From positions 1-64,000 of IMG/VR virus record IMGVR_UViG_3300046804_004104: 64,000 bases of DNA; one strand, 5' to 3'. The translations under genes were made by a program, and so were the position numbers. The notes below the pieces were generated by a model. The model searched no databases. It saw nothing but the letters and a program-made list of their open reading frames with translations, and was not told where the DNA came from. Below are positions 6,988 through 21,200 of this stretch, piece by piece. Numbering within the stretch: position 1 is the first letter of the stretch; the number at the start of each line of letters is the position of its first letter. This DNA is from a virus.

Positions 6988-7386
6988 ATGACTAGGATTT
7001 CTCGCAAATTTAAAGACATCAGTCTCTCTTTTGTGAGGAATCCTGTAACTAATGATATTCTTGCAATTAATGATGCTGATGCAATTAAAAAGTCTGTTGT
7101 TAATTTGGTTAGAACCAGAGTAGGCGAAAGATTTTTTAATTCTTTAATAGGATCTAATGTTGAAAATTCTATGTTTGAATTGCAAACCCCAGAGGTTGCA
7201 TATTCTCTTGAATTGGATATTAAAACTCTTTTAAAAAATTTTGAAAATAGAATTTCTTTAGTATCTGTTTCGATAACATATCCTGAAGATTCTAATGAAT
7301 TTAATGTTAAAATTGTATATAATATAATTGGATTAGCTATTCCATCTCAAACTGTAGATTTTATACTACAACCTACTAGAGTCTAA
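6988..7386 (+). CDS. 25: gp25 baseplate wedge subunit, 132 aa
   Basis: Length equals that of T4 gp25 (132 residues). The protein has the gp25/GPW family pattern: a short N-terminal segment ending SFVRNPVTNDILAINDADAI, the conserved VRTRVGERFFN motif (residues 41-51) with the family Arg and Glu, then a helix and two strands. In T4, gp25 forms the wedge core with gp6 and gp53, nucleating sheath assembly. The gene directly follows a late promoter. Its stop overlaps the gp6 start as TAATG, so translation of the wedge proteins is coupled. Confidence 0.93.
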   Translation: MTRISRKFKDISLSFVRNPVTNDILAINDADAIKKSVVNLVRTRVGERFFNSLIGSNVENSMFELQTPEVAYSLELDIKTLLKNFENRISLVSVSITYPEDSNEFNVKIVYNIIGLAIPSQTVDFILQPTRV

Positions 7387-9260
7387 TGTCATTCAATCAA
7401 TTTACAAATTTAGACTTCGGTGATCTAAGGATTCAGATCAAAGATTATTTGCGTGCAAATCAAAATTTTACAGATTTTGATTTTGAAGGATCTAATTTTT
7501 CAGTTTTAATAGATCTATTAGCGTATAATAGTTATATAACTGCTTATAACACAAACATGGCAGTTAATGAAATGTTCTTAGAGAGTGCAACTCTTAGAGA
7601 AAATGTAGTTTCACTTGCTAGAAATATTGGATATTTACCTAGATCTAGAAGATCATCAAGGGCAAATGTCAGTTTTACAGTTGATATGAGTCAAACTAAT
7701 GCTAGAACTGTAAAATTATTAGCTGGACAAGTTGCTCTTGGTGCAGTAACAAATGGTAATTATATTTTTTCAATTCCAGAAGATATTATAACACCAGTAA
7801 ATACTGACGGAATAGCTATTTTTGATAATCTACCAATCTATGAAGGAATATTTTTAACTAGTACTTTTATTGTAGATCAATCTCAAGCAAATCAAAGATT
7901 TATTTTACCAAATGTCAATATAGATACAACTTCGATTAGAGTTAAAGTTACTAATGCTGTAACTGAAATTTATTCTGTCTTTGATAATTTATTGAATGTT
8001 GGTAAAGACAATAGATTTTTCTTAATTCAAGAAGTTGAAGATGCAAAATATGAAATAAGATTTGGTGATAATATAATTGGTAAAAAACCAGAAAACGGTA
8101 GTAAAATAGAAGTAAGTTATATTGTAACAAATGGATCTTCTGGTAATGGAGCTGCAAACTTTACATTTTCCGGTAGATTAAAAGATAATAATCTATTTGA
8201 TGTTACTACTGGTATTTCATTGTTAACAACACAATCAAAATCTGAGAGTGGTGATGAAATTGAATCTGTTGATTCTATTAAATATTTTTCACCTAAAGTT
8301 TTTGCTTCTCAATATCGTGCTGTAACGGCAAATGACTATAAAGCTATTATTCCATATGTTTATCCAAATGTAGAATCCGTTAATGCTTATGGTGGAGATG
8401 AATTGGAACCACCAGAGTATGGAAAAGTTTTCATATCAATAAAACCAAGAAACGGAACATTCCTGTCAGAAATTACGAAACAAACAATATTAAACACAAT
8501 TAAAAAATATTCAATAGCTGGAATTAGACCAGAAATTGTAGATTTGTCTTATCTTTATATTGAATTGGACATTTCTGCTTATTATAATGCAAATTTATCA
8601 AGTAATCCAGAAATAGTTAAAACTAAAGTAGTTGATACTTTAACTGAATATTCTAATTCTAAAGATGTTAATAGTTTTGGTGGTAGATTTAAATATAGTA
8701 AAATTGTTGGATTGGTAGATGACTGTGATAAAGCGATCACCTCTAATATAACAAAAGTTAAAATGAGAAGAGATTTGAATCCTGAAATAAATTCTTTTGC
8801 AACCTATGAACTTTGTTTTGGAAACAGAATACATACTAAAGATGGCGGATATTCCATAAAATCTACGGGATTTTTCGTCAATGGAGTATCTGATGTCCTT
8901 TATATGTCAGATAGTCCATCTGCAACGAATAAAACAACAGGAACTATATTTTTCTTTAAATTGGAAAATAATCTGCCTGTAATTGTTAAAAATAATGCAG
9001 GAACAGTTGATTATATTAGAGGTGAAATTAGATTAGATGTTGTAAATATAACCGCATCAGTTTTAAGTAATGGTTTTGTTGAGGTTCAAGCAATTCCAGA
9101 GTCTAATGATGTTATAGGACTCCAAGATTTATATTTGCAATTAGATGTTAAAACTTCTGTGGTAAATATTGTAGAAGATGTTGTTAGTTCGGGTGAAAAT
9201 TCTTCTGCAACTCAATATGTAACTACATCCAGTTATCTAAACGGAAAGTATACGAGATAA
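7386..9260 (+). CDS. 6: gp6 baseplate wedge subunit, 624 aa
   Basis: The N-terminus (FGDLRIQIKDYLRAN, then the LIDLLAYN helix and NEMFLESATLRENVVSLA) is the hallmark of gp6/J-like baseplate wedge proteins. RFGDNIIGKKPENGSKIEVSY and a YRAVTANDYKAIIPYVYP segment with GGDELEPPEYGKVFISIKP follow in the right order. T4 gp6 has 660 residues. In T4 two gp6 copies per wedge make the inner baseplate ring. The start overlaps the gp25 stop by one base. The C-terminal ~130 residues, with a beta-rich stretch after GNRIHTKDGGYS, are less familiar and may be lineage-specific. Confidence 0.92.
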   Translation: MSFNQFTNLDFGDLRIQIKDYLRANQNFTDFDFEGSNFSVLIDLLAYNSYITAYNTNMAVNEMFLESATLRENVVSLARNIGYLPRSRRSSRANVSFTVDMSQTNARTVKLLAGQVALGAVTNGNYIFSIPEDIITPVNTDGIAIFDNLPIYEGIFLTSTFIVDQSQANQRFILPNVNIDTTSIRVKVTNAVTEIYSVFDNLLNVGKDNRFFLIQEVEDAKYEIRFGDNIIGKKPENGSKIEVSYIVTNGSSGNGAANFTFSGRLKDNNLFDVTTGISLLTTQSKSESGDEIESVDSIKYFSPKVFASQYRAVTANDYKAIIPYVYPNVESVNAYGGDELEPPEYGKVFISIKPRNGTFLSEITKQTILNTIKKYSIAGIRPEIVDLSYLYIELDISAYYNANLSSNPEIVKTKVVDTLTEYSNSKDVNSFGGRFKYSKIVGLVDDCDKAITSNITKVKMRRDLNPEINSFATYELCFGNRIHTKDGGYSIKSTGFFVNGVSDVLYMSDSPSATNKTTGTIFFFKLENNLPVIVKNNAGTVDYIRGEIRLDVVNITASVLSNGFVEVQAIPESNDVIGLQDLYLQLDVKTSVVNIVEDVVSSGENSSATQYVTTSSYLNGKYTR

Positions 9261-9261
9261 A

Positions 9262-12200
9262 ATGTCAGAAATCAAAAGAGTAAAAATCGGTTCTATTATA
9301 GAATCTCAAATTCCAGAATTTTTATCTACAGAGTCTCCTCTTCTTGTAGAATTTTTAGAACAGTATTATAAATCTTTAGAACACCAATCTGGTGCTATTG
9401 ATATTATTTCCAATATTTCTAAGTATAAAAATACTAAAAAATTCAATAATATTGATTTAGTAAAAGAAACAACTCTGACATCTGATGTTTTAAGTTTTGA
9501 TCAAACAATAAATGTCACATCGACTGAAGGTTGGCCGGACTCTTATGGTTTGTTAAAAATAAACGATGAAATTATCACATATACTTCAAAAACTGATATA
9601 TCATTTGATAATTGTATTAGGGGATTTAGTGGAATTGAGAATTTAAGAGCATTAGATAATCCAGAATTTGCCGTATTTTCTTCTACTCAGTCTTCTGAAC
9701 ATTCTTCTGGTGATATTGTTAAAAATTTAAGTAATTTATTTTTAATTGAATTTTTTGAAAAATTTAAATATGAATTTTTACCTGGATTTGAATCTAGAGA
9801 TTTTTATGAAAATATATCCATAGAAAATATATCATATAAAATTAAAGATCTATATTCTTCAAAAGGAACAGATCAGTCATATAAACTATTATTTAAAGTA
9901 CTGTATGGATCTGACATTGAAATTATTAAACCACAGGAATTTACATTATCTCCATCTTCAAATTCATATTTTATAACAAAAAATATTCTTGTAGAAAAAA
10001 TTTCTGGCGGCAATCCAATAGACATTAAGGGTAATTTTCTATTTCAAAATATATCTGGAATAGGTACAGTTAGCGCTTCAATCTTTAATGTTGAGTATAG
10101 ACCTGTAGCTAATAAAAATTTTTATGAGGTTTCTTTAGACAGCACTTCGTTTAGTGGAAGTTTTGAAGTTTCCGGTAAAACTAGAATATTAGAAGATGTT
10201 TCTGTAAATAGTAATAGTATTTTAGTTGATTCTACTGTAGGATTTGCTAATTCTGGATCACTTTTAGTAAAACCAAAAAATTCTGACTATATTTCAATTA
10301 ATTATTCAGGAAAAACAGTCAATCAGTTTACTGGAGTTACAAATGTAATTAAACCTTTAGATTTTGGATTAGATTTAGTAGAAGAAAAATTTGCTTTTAG
10401 TTATGTTGGTACTGGTAATACATCTAAGGTTGAATTTAGAGTTGTTAATGTAATCGATAATATTGATTTTTCTAAAACATCAAATTTAAGAGTGGGAGAT
10501 ACAATATCCCTATCGGGTTTTGGTAGAGATTTATTTAATCAATATGAATTTAATAGTTGGATTTATAATCTTCCAACAAATCATAATATTAATATAATTT
10601 CTCAAGTTGATGCTACAAAATATAGAATTGAATTATTTGATAAAATTTATTTTTATAACCAAGAGCCTATTTTACTAGTAAATTTGGCAGGAGATACTTT
10701 AGAAGTTAAAGTTATTTCAATTGAGTATTCTCCATCAGATGTAATTAAAAAATATAGTAAAAATATTTTAGTTCAAGTAGTAAATTCTGGATCTTTTAAT
10801 GTATTAAATTCTGTTGGAATACGCAAAAAAATCTATAAAGCAAATCATTATAATAATTATTTTGATAATATTAATAATATACCCTCAGGAGTTCAAAATA
10901 CTTATATTGATGCAGAAGAAAAATATTTTTATGTAACATCATCCGGATTACCAAATTATACTATTTTTTCAACTGATAATAAAAAAACAGTAACAACTAA
11001 TGTAGGCGTTTCTATAACAGATACATTTAATGTTTCTGAACACAATTTCTTAAGTGGAGAATTGGTTTATTATCAACCAGAAACATCATCTGGAATATTA
11101 ACAGGACTTTATTACGCTACAAAAATTGATAATAATAAACTGAAATTATCTTATAGTAAATCTGATGTTTTTTCAAAAAAATATGTTCAGACTACTTCAT
11201 CAGTAACTAATGATATTTTATATAAGTCTGGTTATCAAAATAAAACTTTAAATCATCAAAAATTGTTGAAAAAATTTGCTTTCAACAGAATTAAAGCTAC
11301 ATTTGATGATTTAAATAAAAGAACTACTTTTAATAGAGAAATTGGTCTATTAATAAATGGTGTAGAATTGTTATCACCAACTTTATTTGATGAAAATATT
11401 TACTATGGTGGAATAACATCTATTGATGTTACTAATGTTGGCGAAGATTATGATGTAATTGATGTTCCTCCTCTAGAAATAAAAGATGATTCTGGAACTG
11501 GCGTTAAAGCTCATGTAAATCTTTCCGGTACTGTAAGAGAAGTTAAAATATTAAATGCTGGATATGGTTATCAGGAAAAACCAAAAATTACAATTAAAGG
11601 TGGAAATGGAAAAAATTGTGTATTGGAATCAAATTTCGTCAATACTCAGGTTTCTGTAGGATTTAAAGCAGATTTAAATGTAACTCCTGCAAGTAATACA
11701 ATACAGTTCCTAAATTCTATTCCATTTGAAGATGGAGAAGAAATCATCTATGACTCCAATAAAAATAGTAATCTTCCAGGAATTATCAATAGTTCAACAT
11801 ATTTCGTTGGTATCTTAACAGACAACAAAATTAAATTATTTAATTCAAGAATAGATGCTCTTCAAAAAACAAATGAAATAGACATTGTTGGAGTTTCCTC
11901 TGGATTCCATTTTATAAGAACATTAAAAAATAAAAATACTTTTACAAAAATTTATGTTAAAAATCCTGGAGAAGGATATTCAAATAGAAAAGTAAAAGTT
12001 CCTTCAATACTTTCCGGTGATAATAGAACTTCTGGAATTAATACTTTTGATTCATATATTTTTGCAAAAAATCATGGATTTTCAAATGAAGACTATGTAA
12101 TATATAATTCTTCAAATACGGCAATAAGTGGATTATCCTCTTCAATTTACTATAAAGTTAAAATAATTGATGATAATAAATTTAGACTTTATGAAGCTGG

Positions 12201-15200
12201 AGTCAGTACAAACTTAAGTAACGAAAATTATTTTAAAAATAAATTTGTTAAATTTAATTCACTAGGAATTGGTACTCATACGATAGAATATCCACCAATT
12301 GAAATACATGTAGAATCAAAATCTGCAATAGGATCCACAACAATAATACAAACAGAATTAAAACCAATCGTATTGGGATCAATTCAAGATGTTTATGTTG
12401 AAGATGGGGGGGTAGGATATGGATGCACAAATATTATTAATTATCATAGAAGACCAAACACTGGAATTTCAAGTATAAAATCTGAAGCTATTTTAAAACC
12501 AATTATTATTGATGGATCAATAGTTGATGTTCAAATTATAGGAAGGGGTGATGGATTTAGATCAAATTCCGAGATAATAGTTTCTGGAGAAGGAAATTAT
12601 GCACAGTTGGAACCAATTGTAGAAAATGGCAAATTGATGGCCGTAAATATTGTTTTTGGTGGTGTTGGATATAATCCTTCAAATACTATTTTGACATTGA
12701 AAAATAGAGGAAGAAATGCTAAGTTTTTAGCGAATGTAAATGAATGGAAAATAAATCAGGTATTGAAGAGTAAAAATATTATTAACAATGAAGATGATGG
12801 AATTTTACATGTAAGTAAAAACCCAGAACTTGGACTTCAGTTCATTAATTTTTATGTCCCTAAAAACTTAAGATATCAACTTACCGATAATTTTGGCGAT
12901 GATAATAAAGAAAATACTGGTATATTAAATCACTCACCAATTTTAGGTTATGCATATGATGGTAATCCTATTTACGGTCCATATGCTTATAATACCACTA
13001 CTGGTGGATTTATAAGGAGAATGAATTCTAGTTATGTGTTAAATGTAGATTTGACTCCTGGAAAAAGACCTCCATTATTTGAGAATGGATTTTTTATTAA
13101 TGATTATATCTATGATGGATCTGGCGACTTAGATCAACATAATGGTAGATTTGCAATAACTCCAGAATACCCTAACGGTGTTTATGCATATTTTGCTACA
13201 ATAGATGTTAATGCTTCAAATGAATCTGTACCAAAATATCCATATGTAGTTGGTTCCTATTTTTATAATAATCCAGTCGAAGAAAACTTTTTACCTGCAT
13301 TTAATCAAAATTTTGACATCTTTGGTACAAACTTAACCAGAAATGTTGGCCCATATTATTTAAATGCAACTAATTCATATTATGAATTAATTGATAAAGT
13401 ACAACCGGAATATAAACAAGAATTTACTATAACATCAATAAATTCTGGTAAAATAGAAGATATATCTATATTTTCTTCTGGTGATAATTATAAAGTAAAT
13501 GATCCCGTAGAAGTAGATATAACTGATACTGATGGAATACAATCAAATATTGTTGTAAGTGAATTGGATGGTAGAGAAATTTCCGATTTTAGTCTAATAG
13601 GAGAAACAATTAATAATTTAGAATTTTTTGTAAAAATTCCAAATACCACTGTAACTACTAGTTCTCCGCATGGACTCACAAATGGTCAACCAGTTTTAAT
13701 CAGTGGTATTTCTACAATTACTGCATCCCAATTTGAAGGAATTCAATATGCCCAAGTTAATACAAAAGAATCTCAGTTAATGGAAAATGTTGATGATGTC
13801 AGTATTACTGGTATATCAACATTTATAAAAGTAAAAGACATTAATGGATTTAAAGTTAATGATTTTATAGGAATAGGTACAGAAGTTTTACTAATCACCA
13901 ATGTTGATTCTAAACGATCCGGATTTTATGTAAATAGACTTCAAAATACAGGAATTCATACCGTTGGAATTGATAATGTTATTTTATTACCAAGAGAATT
14001 TAAAATTCCAACAAAAGATGTAAAAAACTATACATTCCAAAATTATACTACATTTTTTGATCCAAGATTTTCTGTTGGTATTGGTACAAGTGGTTCAACT
14101 CGTACTATTGTTGGACTTGGAACCACCTCATTTGAAACTAGATTTATTCCACCTAGAAGCATATATCTACCAGGTCATAAATTTTATACTGGTCAACCTT
14201 TAATTTATAATTCTGGATCTGGAGTTGCAGGCACATCCTTATATGTTAATAATGTTGGATCTGGCGTTTCTTTTAAATTGCAAGATAATCAAATAGTTTA
14301 TGCAGTAAATTTAGGTAAAGATTATGTTGGATTGTCTACTATTGGATTTACAAGTTCTATAGGTATAGGAACTAATAATAATTCTTTAGAATTCTGGAAC
14401 CAAGAAAAAGCCTATGGTGTAATTGGAGCTGCTCATTCACTGACTACTTTAAATCCTAGGATAACCGGAAACCTACAAAAGACACTTGGAGTAGTAACCA
14501 CAACATCAAATCATAATTTACAAGTAAATGATATTATAAAATTCAATGTATCAACGGATTATAATGAGGTTATAAAAGTTATTTTTGATCCAGTAAATAG
14601 AAAAATTTTAATGAGGGAAATTGCATTTTCCACTAGTGATGTATCAGTAAGTGATAATTCAATAGATCTTTCTTCGTATGATGGTAATGTGGAGACTGGA
14701 GATAAAGTAGTTTATATTTCTCAAGTTCCTATTGGGGGATTATCTAATTATGGAATTTATTATGTTTCAAAAACTAGTTACGATTCTATAAGATTATGTC
14801 AATATAGAAGTGATTTGGAAGAATCTAATTTTATAGATTTTTCTAGCTCTGGTTCTGGCCAACATAAACTTTATTTTATTAATCCACAAATTGGTTGTAT
14901 AAGAACAACAAAAATAGAATTTGATTTATCGGATTTAAGTTTATTGAATTTAAATTTACAATTTTACTATGATGTGAACTTTATTGAAAGAATTAACGAA
15001 AGAAGTGGATTTTTTGTATCTAGATCTGGAATTCCTGGAAATGCTGGATCTAAAGTTATTTTAGATCTATCTGAGCAGTTTTTTCCAATATATTACCAGT
15101 TCCTACCCCAAGGATCATCGGAAGAAAGTAAAAAACAAATATCTACAGATTTTGATGTAATATCAAATAATAAAATTTCAATAATAAATCACCAACTCAA

Positions 15201-18200
15201 TGACAAATTTGTTGTAACAACAACTCCATCTAACAAAACATTTACATTTGATAACAATAAAAAACTAACAGAAATTGAAAAACAAATTCTTAATCAAAAT
15301 TTAACAACTTTTTCTTATAAGACTACTTCAACTAATGCTTTAGGGCCAATATCCAAACTAAAAATTAATTTTTCAGGTAGAGGATATAAAAAATTACCAA
15401 TTGTAAAAAGAGTTAAAAGTGATTTAGGTACTAATGCAGTTGTTAAAGTAATATCTCCAACTATTGGAAGAGTGGAAACTTTTGATAGAGTAAAAGATGG
15501 ATTTGATTATCCAACAGATCCAACACTTTCTCCATCTTTGAGTGTGCCAACTATTATTGGAGTAAAAGATATAAGAACAATAGATTATATTGGAATAGTT
15601 ACTGGAGGGAGAAGATATAATAGTTCTCCAAAATTAATAGTAAAAAATGATACTAATGGAATAGAACTTAATTCTAACATAGCTGGTGGATCCATAGTTT
15701 CTGTGGATGTTACTAAAAATTCTACTTCTATATCCAAACCACTTGAAATAATATCAATTCATAATTCAAATGGATACGAAATTGATTCAATTTCTGTAGT
15801 TGGAAATTTAGTAACATTGGAACTAACAAATAATCCAGCTTCAAATAATCCTTTTATACCTTCTGGATTTGGTAAAAATGATTATGTTTATCCTTTTGTT
15901 ATTGGAGATAAAATTTTTATTGAAAATTGTAGACTTACATCAGCAACTTCTGGATTAGCTAATTATAATTCTGATGCATATGATTATGCATTTTTTGATG
16001 TTGTGGGAGTAAACACAACTAATAATACCATAACTTATGACATGACTGGTATTTCTACGGGATCTTTTGGTACATATGATGATGACTTCAATTTAGGAAT
16101 TGTAATTAACAAAAATGATATGCCAATTTTTGATATGATATTAAAAGATGATGTTAATTATGTTTCTAATGAAAAAATATCTTCTTCAAAATTTTCTGGT
16201 TTAATAATGGAAAATGGTTGGGATGGAACACTCAACCAAATGAGATTGAAAAATATTTCTGGAGAAATAAATGTTGGAGATAAAATTTTTGGCGAGATAT
16301 CTAGAATTAACGGAACAGTAGAATATTTTGATGTATTTAATTTGTATGCAACTTTGGGAGTTTCTCGTGACAAAACATCTTCAATAGATTTTACATCTGG
16401 AATTTTAAATGATTATTCTCAGAGAATATCTGATAATTTCTACTATCAAAAATTCTCTTATTCAATCAGGGGAAATATTCCATATAATATTTGGAGAGAG
16501 TCTGTAAGATCTATCGTTCATCCGTCTGGATTTAAAGAATTTTCTGATTTAGAAGTTTTTACAGAACCAACTTTAGAGTCAGTTAATGTTGGTATTGCTA
16601 AATCAACAAATATGAAGCCTAAATTAGTAACTTCAGATTCATCTACATTACTTAATGTTGATTCAAAAGTTATGTTTAGCGAGAAGAAAAATTTTGCTAA
16701 AGTTTATGAAGAAGAAGTATTAACAGATGGTTCCACTCAAAATATATTTTTTGATGGAGGAATAGATTTAAGTTCTTATATTGTAAATAAAACGAATAAA
16801 GTCATTGAAATTGACGATATAAGTGATCAATTTGATGGAACTTCGGAACAATATTTGCAAGGTAGATTTGCAGACGCTTCTGACTTGTTAGATCTCAATA
16901 GAGAATTTATTCAAGAAGAAGTCGTAGCTTTTGTTGAATATAATTATCCCAACATAGGATTAAGTACAACTTATAATCAAACAAAGTGTAAAAGAGATGT
17001 TGGTTATATAGTTGATGCAATATCGCATGATATTAAATATAATTCTAATAGTAAATCTGTTGAAGCTGGTTTATACTATTGGAATGCAGGAGTTTCATAT
17101 GTAACTAATGAAACTGAAGAGACTTTATTTGCTTATAATTATGTAAAGTTTTTAAGTCAATATATCATAAACAATCAAAGTCCCCCAACTTTGTATCAAT
17201 CATCCGTAGATCAGCAATTTAACTTTGCTTTAATACCTGATCCACTCAATCCAGATGTAAACAGATATAAGGATTCTAGAAATTTAATTCTTGCAAATAA
17301 AAAAGAAATTTTAGATAAATCTTTAGCATCTGTTGCAATAGGATTTTCTGACTTCTATTTCCCCGGAGATACTCAAACCAATGCAAGATCTAGATATTAT
17401 GATGGATATAGATTAATTCAACAAAATAGAACCGAAATTATTGATACAGCTTGGTCAAATACACTTGTTGTTTATCCTGGAATTTCAACTACTATTTCCA
17501 AATGTAAGAGAGACTTGGGATATTTTGTAGATGCTGTTTCAACTGATGTATTTACTGGTGGGAACAATTATTCCAGAGAATTTGTACTTCAATATTTTAA
17601 TAATGGATTCCCAATCTCAAATGGATTGGTTGGTGAAGAAGCGGAATCTATCTATGCTTTCTGTCAAGCAAGAGATTTGATGAGGTCTGCTGTAAGAAAT
17701 GGACTTACAATAAAAGATCTTACAATTACGGCAGGCCCGGCTAACTATGGTGTTGGTACAACAGTAGGAATAACATCTACTGCGGCTTGTACTGATGTTC
17801 AGGTTAATATTGTTAGTTTAGTTGGGATTGTTACAGCGGTTATTTCCGCAGGAACTACAGCGGGATTACCATCGTTGAATGTTGGTACTTATACTACCGG
17901 TGGAAATAAATGTTATCGTGATCTGGGATATATTGTTGATGCAGTTGCTCAAGATTTGGCTTATGGTACAAATCAACATATAGTATATTCAACTAAGAAA
18001 TATTTTACTGGAGTTGGTGCTGCACTAACAACTGGTCTTTTGGGTGAAGAATCTCAATCTGTTTATGCTTTTGAAAGTGCAAAAGAATATATTAAAAAAG
18101 CAATAACAAATCAATTAAATGTCAAAGATCTTACTATCACTGCCGATCCTATAACAGGATTTAATACCAGTCCATCATCCTGTTCAGATGTTCAAACCAA

Positions 18201-21200
18201 TGTTAATACCTTAGTAGGTATTTTAACAGTTGCAATTGGATCTAGTAGTTTGTCTGGTATACCAACAGAAAACTACGGAACTACTGATTGTGCTGATGTT
18301 AGATCTGCAATTGGAAACTATGTTGGAATTATAACCACTATTATTGGATTAGGTACTAATTTTGCACCAACAATAATATACCCATCACTGACTAGAGGTG
18401 GATCTGTAGTTGGATTAACTACATTTAAGTTAAAAAATAAAGGAACTTCATTATTCAAACATGAATTTTCTTCTAGTAGTGTTGATATTCTTACGAATAC
18501 ATTTACAATTACAAATCATAATTTCCAATCCGGTCAAGAATTACTTTACAGTTATAGTGGAGGAACACCGATTGGAATTGCTACAACTTCATATGTTTCT
18601 GGAATTACTTCCACTTTATTAAGTGTTAATAATTTTGATGGAACTGCTGTTCTTGAAAATGGATATTCCGTAGCGATATCTACAACAATAACTGGAGTGT
18701 CTACAGTATTAAGTCCTGTTGGCCCATCAACTAAACAGTATGTTCAGTGTATTGGATTAACTACTACTGGAACTGACGCACAGTTTACCGTATCTATAAA
18801 TTATAATGTATCAACCGGACAACCAATTTCAACATCAATATTGCCAACTAAAGGTGGTAGTGGTTATGTTGTTGGACAAACGGTTTCTATTGCTGGAACT
18901 TATATCGGAGGTACAACTCCTACTAATAATTTAACTTTTGTAATTTCTAAGACAGGTCCAACTGTAATTTCTGGCCAGGCAAACCAAAGTTATTTGTTAG
19001 TTCCTTCCAATGATTTAAGTGGAGCTACTTTTAATGTTTCCAGAGATTCTTCTGGTGCAATTAATTATGTTGCAGTTGTAAATGGTGGATCTGGTTATGC
19101 ATCTACTTCAGTAATTTCAATCGCTGGAACTTATGTAGGTGGATCAACTTCAAATGATATTTTGAGATTCAGACCATTAGAACTTGGTACTAGAGTTTTA
19201 CCGAAATCTGTTTTTGTGTATAAGTTAAATGACAATCAATTTAAAGTATCTGGATTGTCAACCAGTGTATTTTTTGACATTAGTGGTATTGGTTCTGGCT
19301 CTCATTATCTTGAATATAAAGAACCAAATGCAAGCATACTGGTTACTATTGATGGAATAATCCAAAAAGCTTTAACTAGAAAATCTTTAAATGTTTCTTT
19401 AGCTTCTAGTGTTTCAACAGCATCAACGACAATACTAACTATTTCCTCAGGTATTTCATCATTGAAAACTCGTGATATTATTAACATTGATGATGAACTT
19501 GTCTCTATCAAAAATATTGGCATAACTTCTTCCAATCAAATAGAAGTTATAAGGGGTTATTTTGGTTCAGTTGCAACATCACATACTGTTGGTGCAGCCG
19601 CAACCATTTTATCAGGCAATTTTAATGTCGTTGGTGATGTAATCTATTTTGATACTGCTCCATACGGTAAAATTGGTCCAGTTGGATTAGAGACTGGATC
19701 TACTTTTAGTGGTAGAGCTTTCAGTAGAAAATTTGATCCAAGTACTCCAAATGATAAAAACATTTTAATTGATGATTTATCTCCATCCTTTACTGGTATT
19801 GCTGCAACTGAATTCTCTATTACATCTAAAGGACAATCTACAGATACCTTGTTTAACACTGTTAATAATGTAACTTCAACCAGTAATAATCCAGTAATTT
19901 TAATTAATAATGTTTTCCAAGATCCTATAAATGATTTTACTATTGATGGTAGTGGAATAAATGTAATTAAATTCTTGTCTGGAGTTCCAAAAGCTGGAAA
20001 AATATCAAAAGTTGCTGTATCAACTAGTTATGGATATGTTCCAAGAATTGGAGCAGCCGCTACAGTTGTTGTATCCGCATCAGGAACGATCAGTAGTGTA
20101 GTCTTAACAGGTGGAGGATCGGGATATAGATCGTCTCCAGTAGTTAGTATTGCATCAACAATTGGCGCCGGCGCCAGTATTACAGCAACAGTAAGTGCTG
20201 CTGGGACTATTACTGGATTTACAATTGTAAACTCTGGGACTGGATATACCACAACTTCACTTCCAAAAGTAGTTATTGGAATACCTACAGGATATAGTAA
20301 TTTGAGTCTTGGATACACGGGAGGTACATCTGGAGTTGGTCAAGGTGCTAAACTCACAGTTGAAGTTGGTATGGGATCTAGTATCATATCTTATAAGTTT
20401 GATCAACCAGGAATAGGATATAAAGTTGGTGATAAACTTACACCAATTGGAATTCCAACTACTTCATCACTTACAAGATTTGTTTTAACAGTTGAAGAAG
20501 TAGAAACGGATAGTTTCTCTGGATTTTACCCTGGACAATTTGTAAAATTTGATGATATTTCTCAATTCTTTAATGGATTTAGAAAGAAATTTACTCTTTC
20601 AACCACTATAAATGGAGTAAGACAAGTTTTGGGATTAAGAGTTCCATCCGGAACAAATTTGGATATAACTAATAATATTTTTATATACATAAATGATGTA
20701 TTACAAGTTCCAAATACATCATATAAGTTTTCCGGAAGTAGGGTTATATTTACTGAAGCTCCTAAACCAGGATCAAAATGTTCTATTTTATACTATAGAG
20801 GATCATCAGTAGATGTGGAACTGGTTATTCCCCCACCAACAATTAAACAGGGAGATAAAGTAACTATCCAAGAAAATCCACTAGATCCTTTTGATATTTC
20901 TCAATTTGATAGAGTTGTTAAAAAAATTACCAGTTCAGATCAATTAGAAACATTTAATTATTACTCAGTTGGAATTATAACTGATCCAACAAAGGTTCGA
21001 CCATTAACTTGGCAAAAACAAATTAATGACACAGTAATTAGTGGTACATTATATTCCAAATCAAGACCAAGCTTCCAAAGCAATGTAAAACCATCTGCAA
21101 CTGTTATTAAAAAAATTCAACCAGATGATGAAGTAATATATGTTGATAACGCATATCCTCTATTTTCTGACTTAGATGGACTTTCTGAAGATATAAGTGA

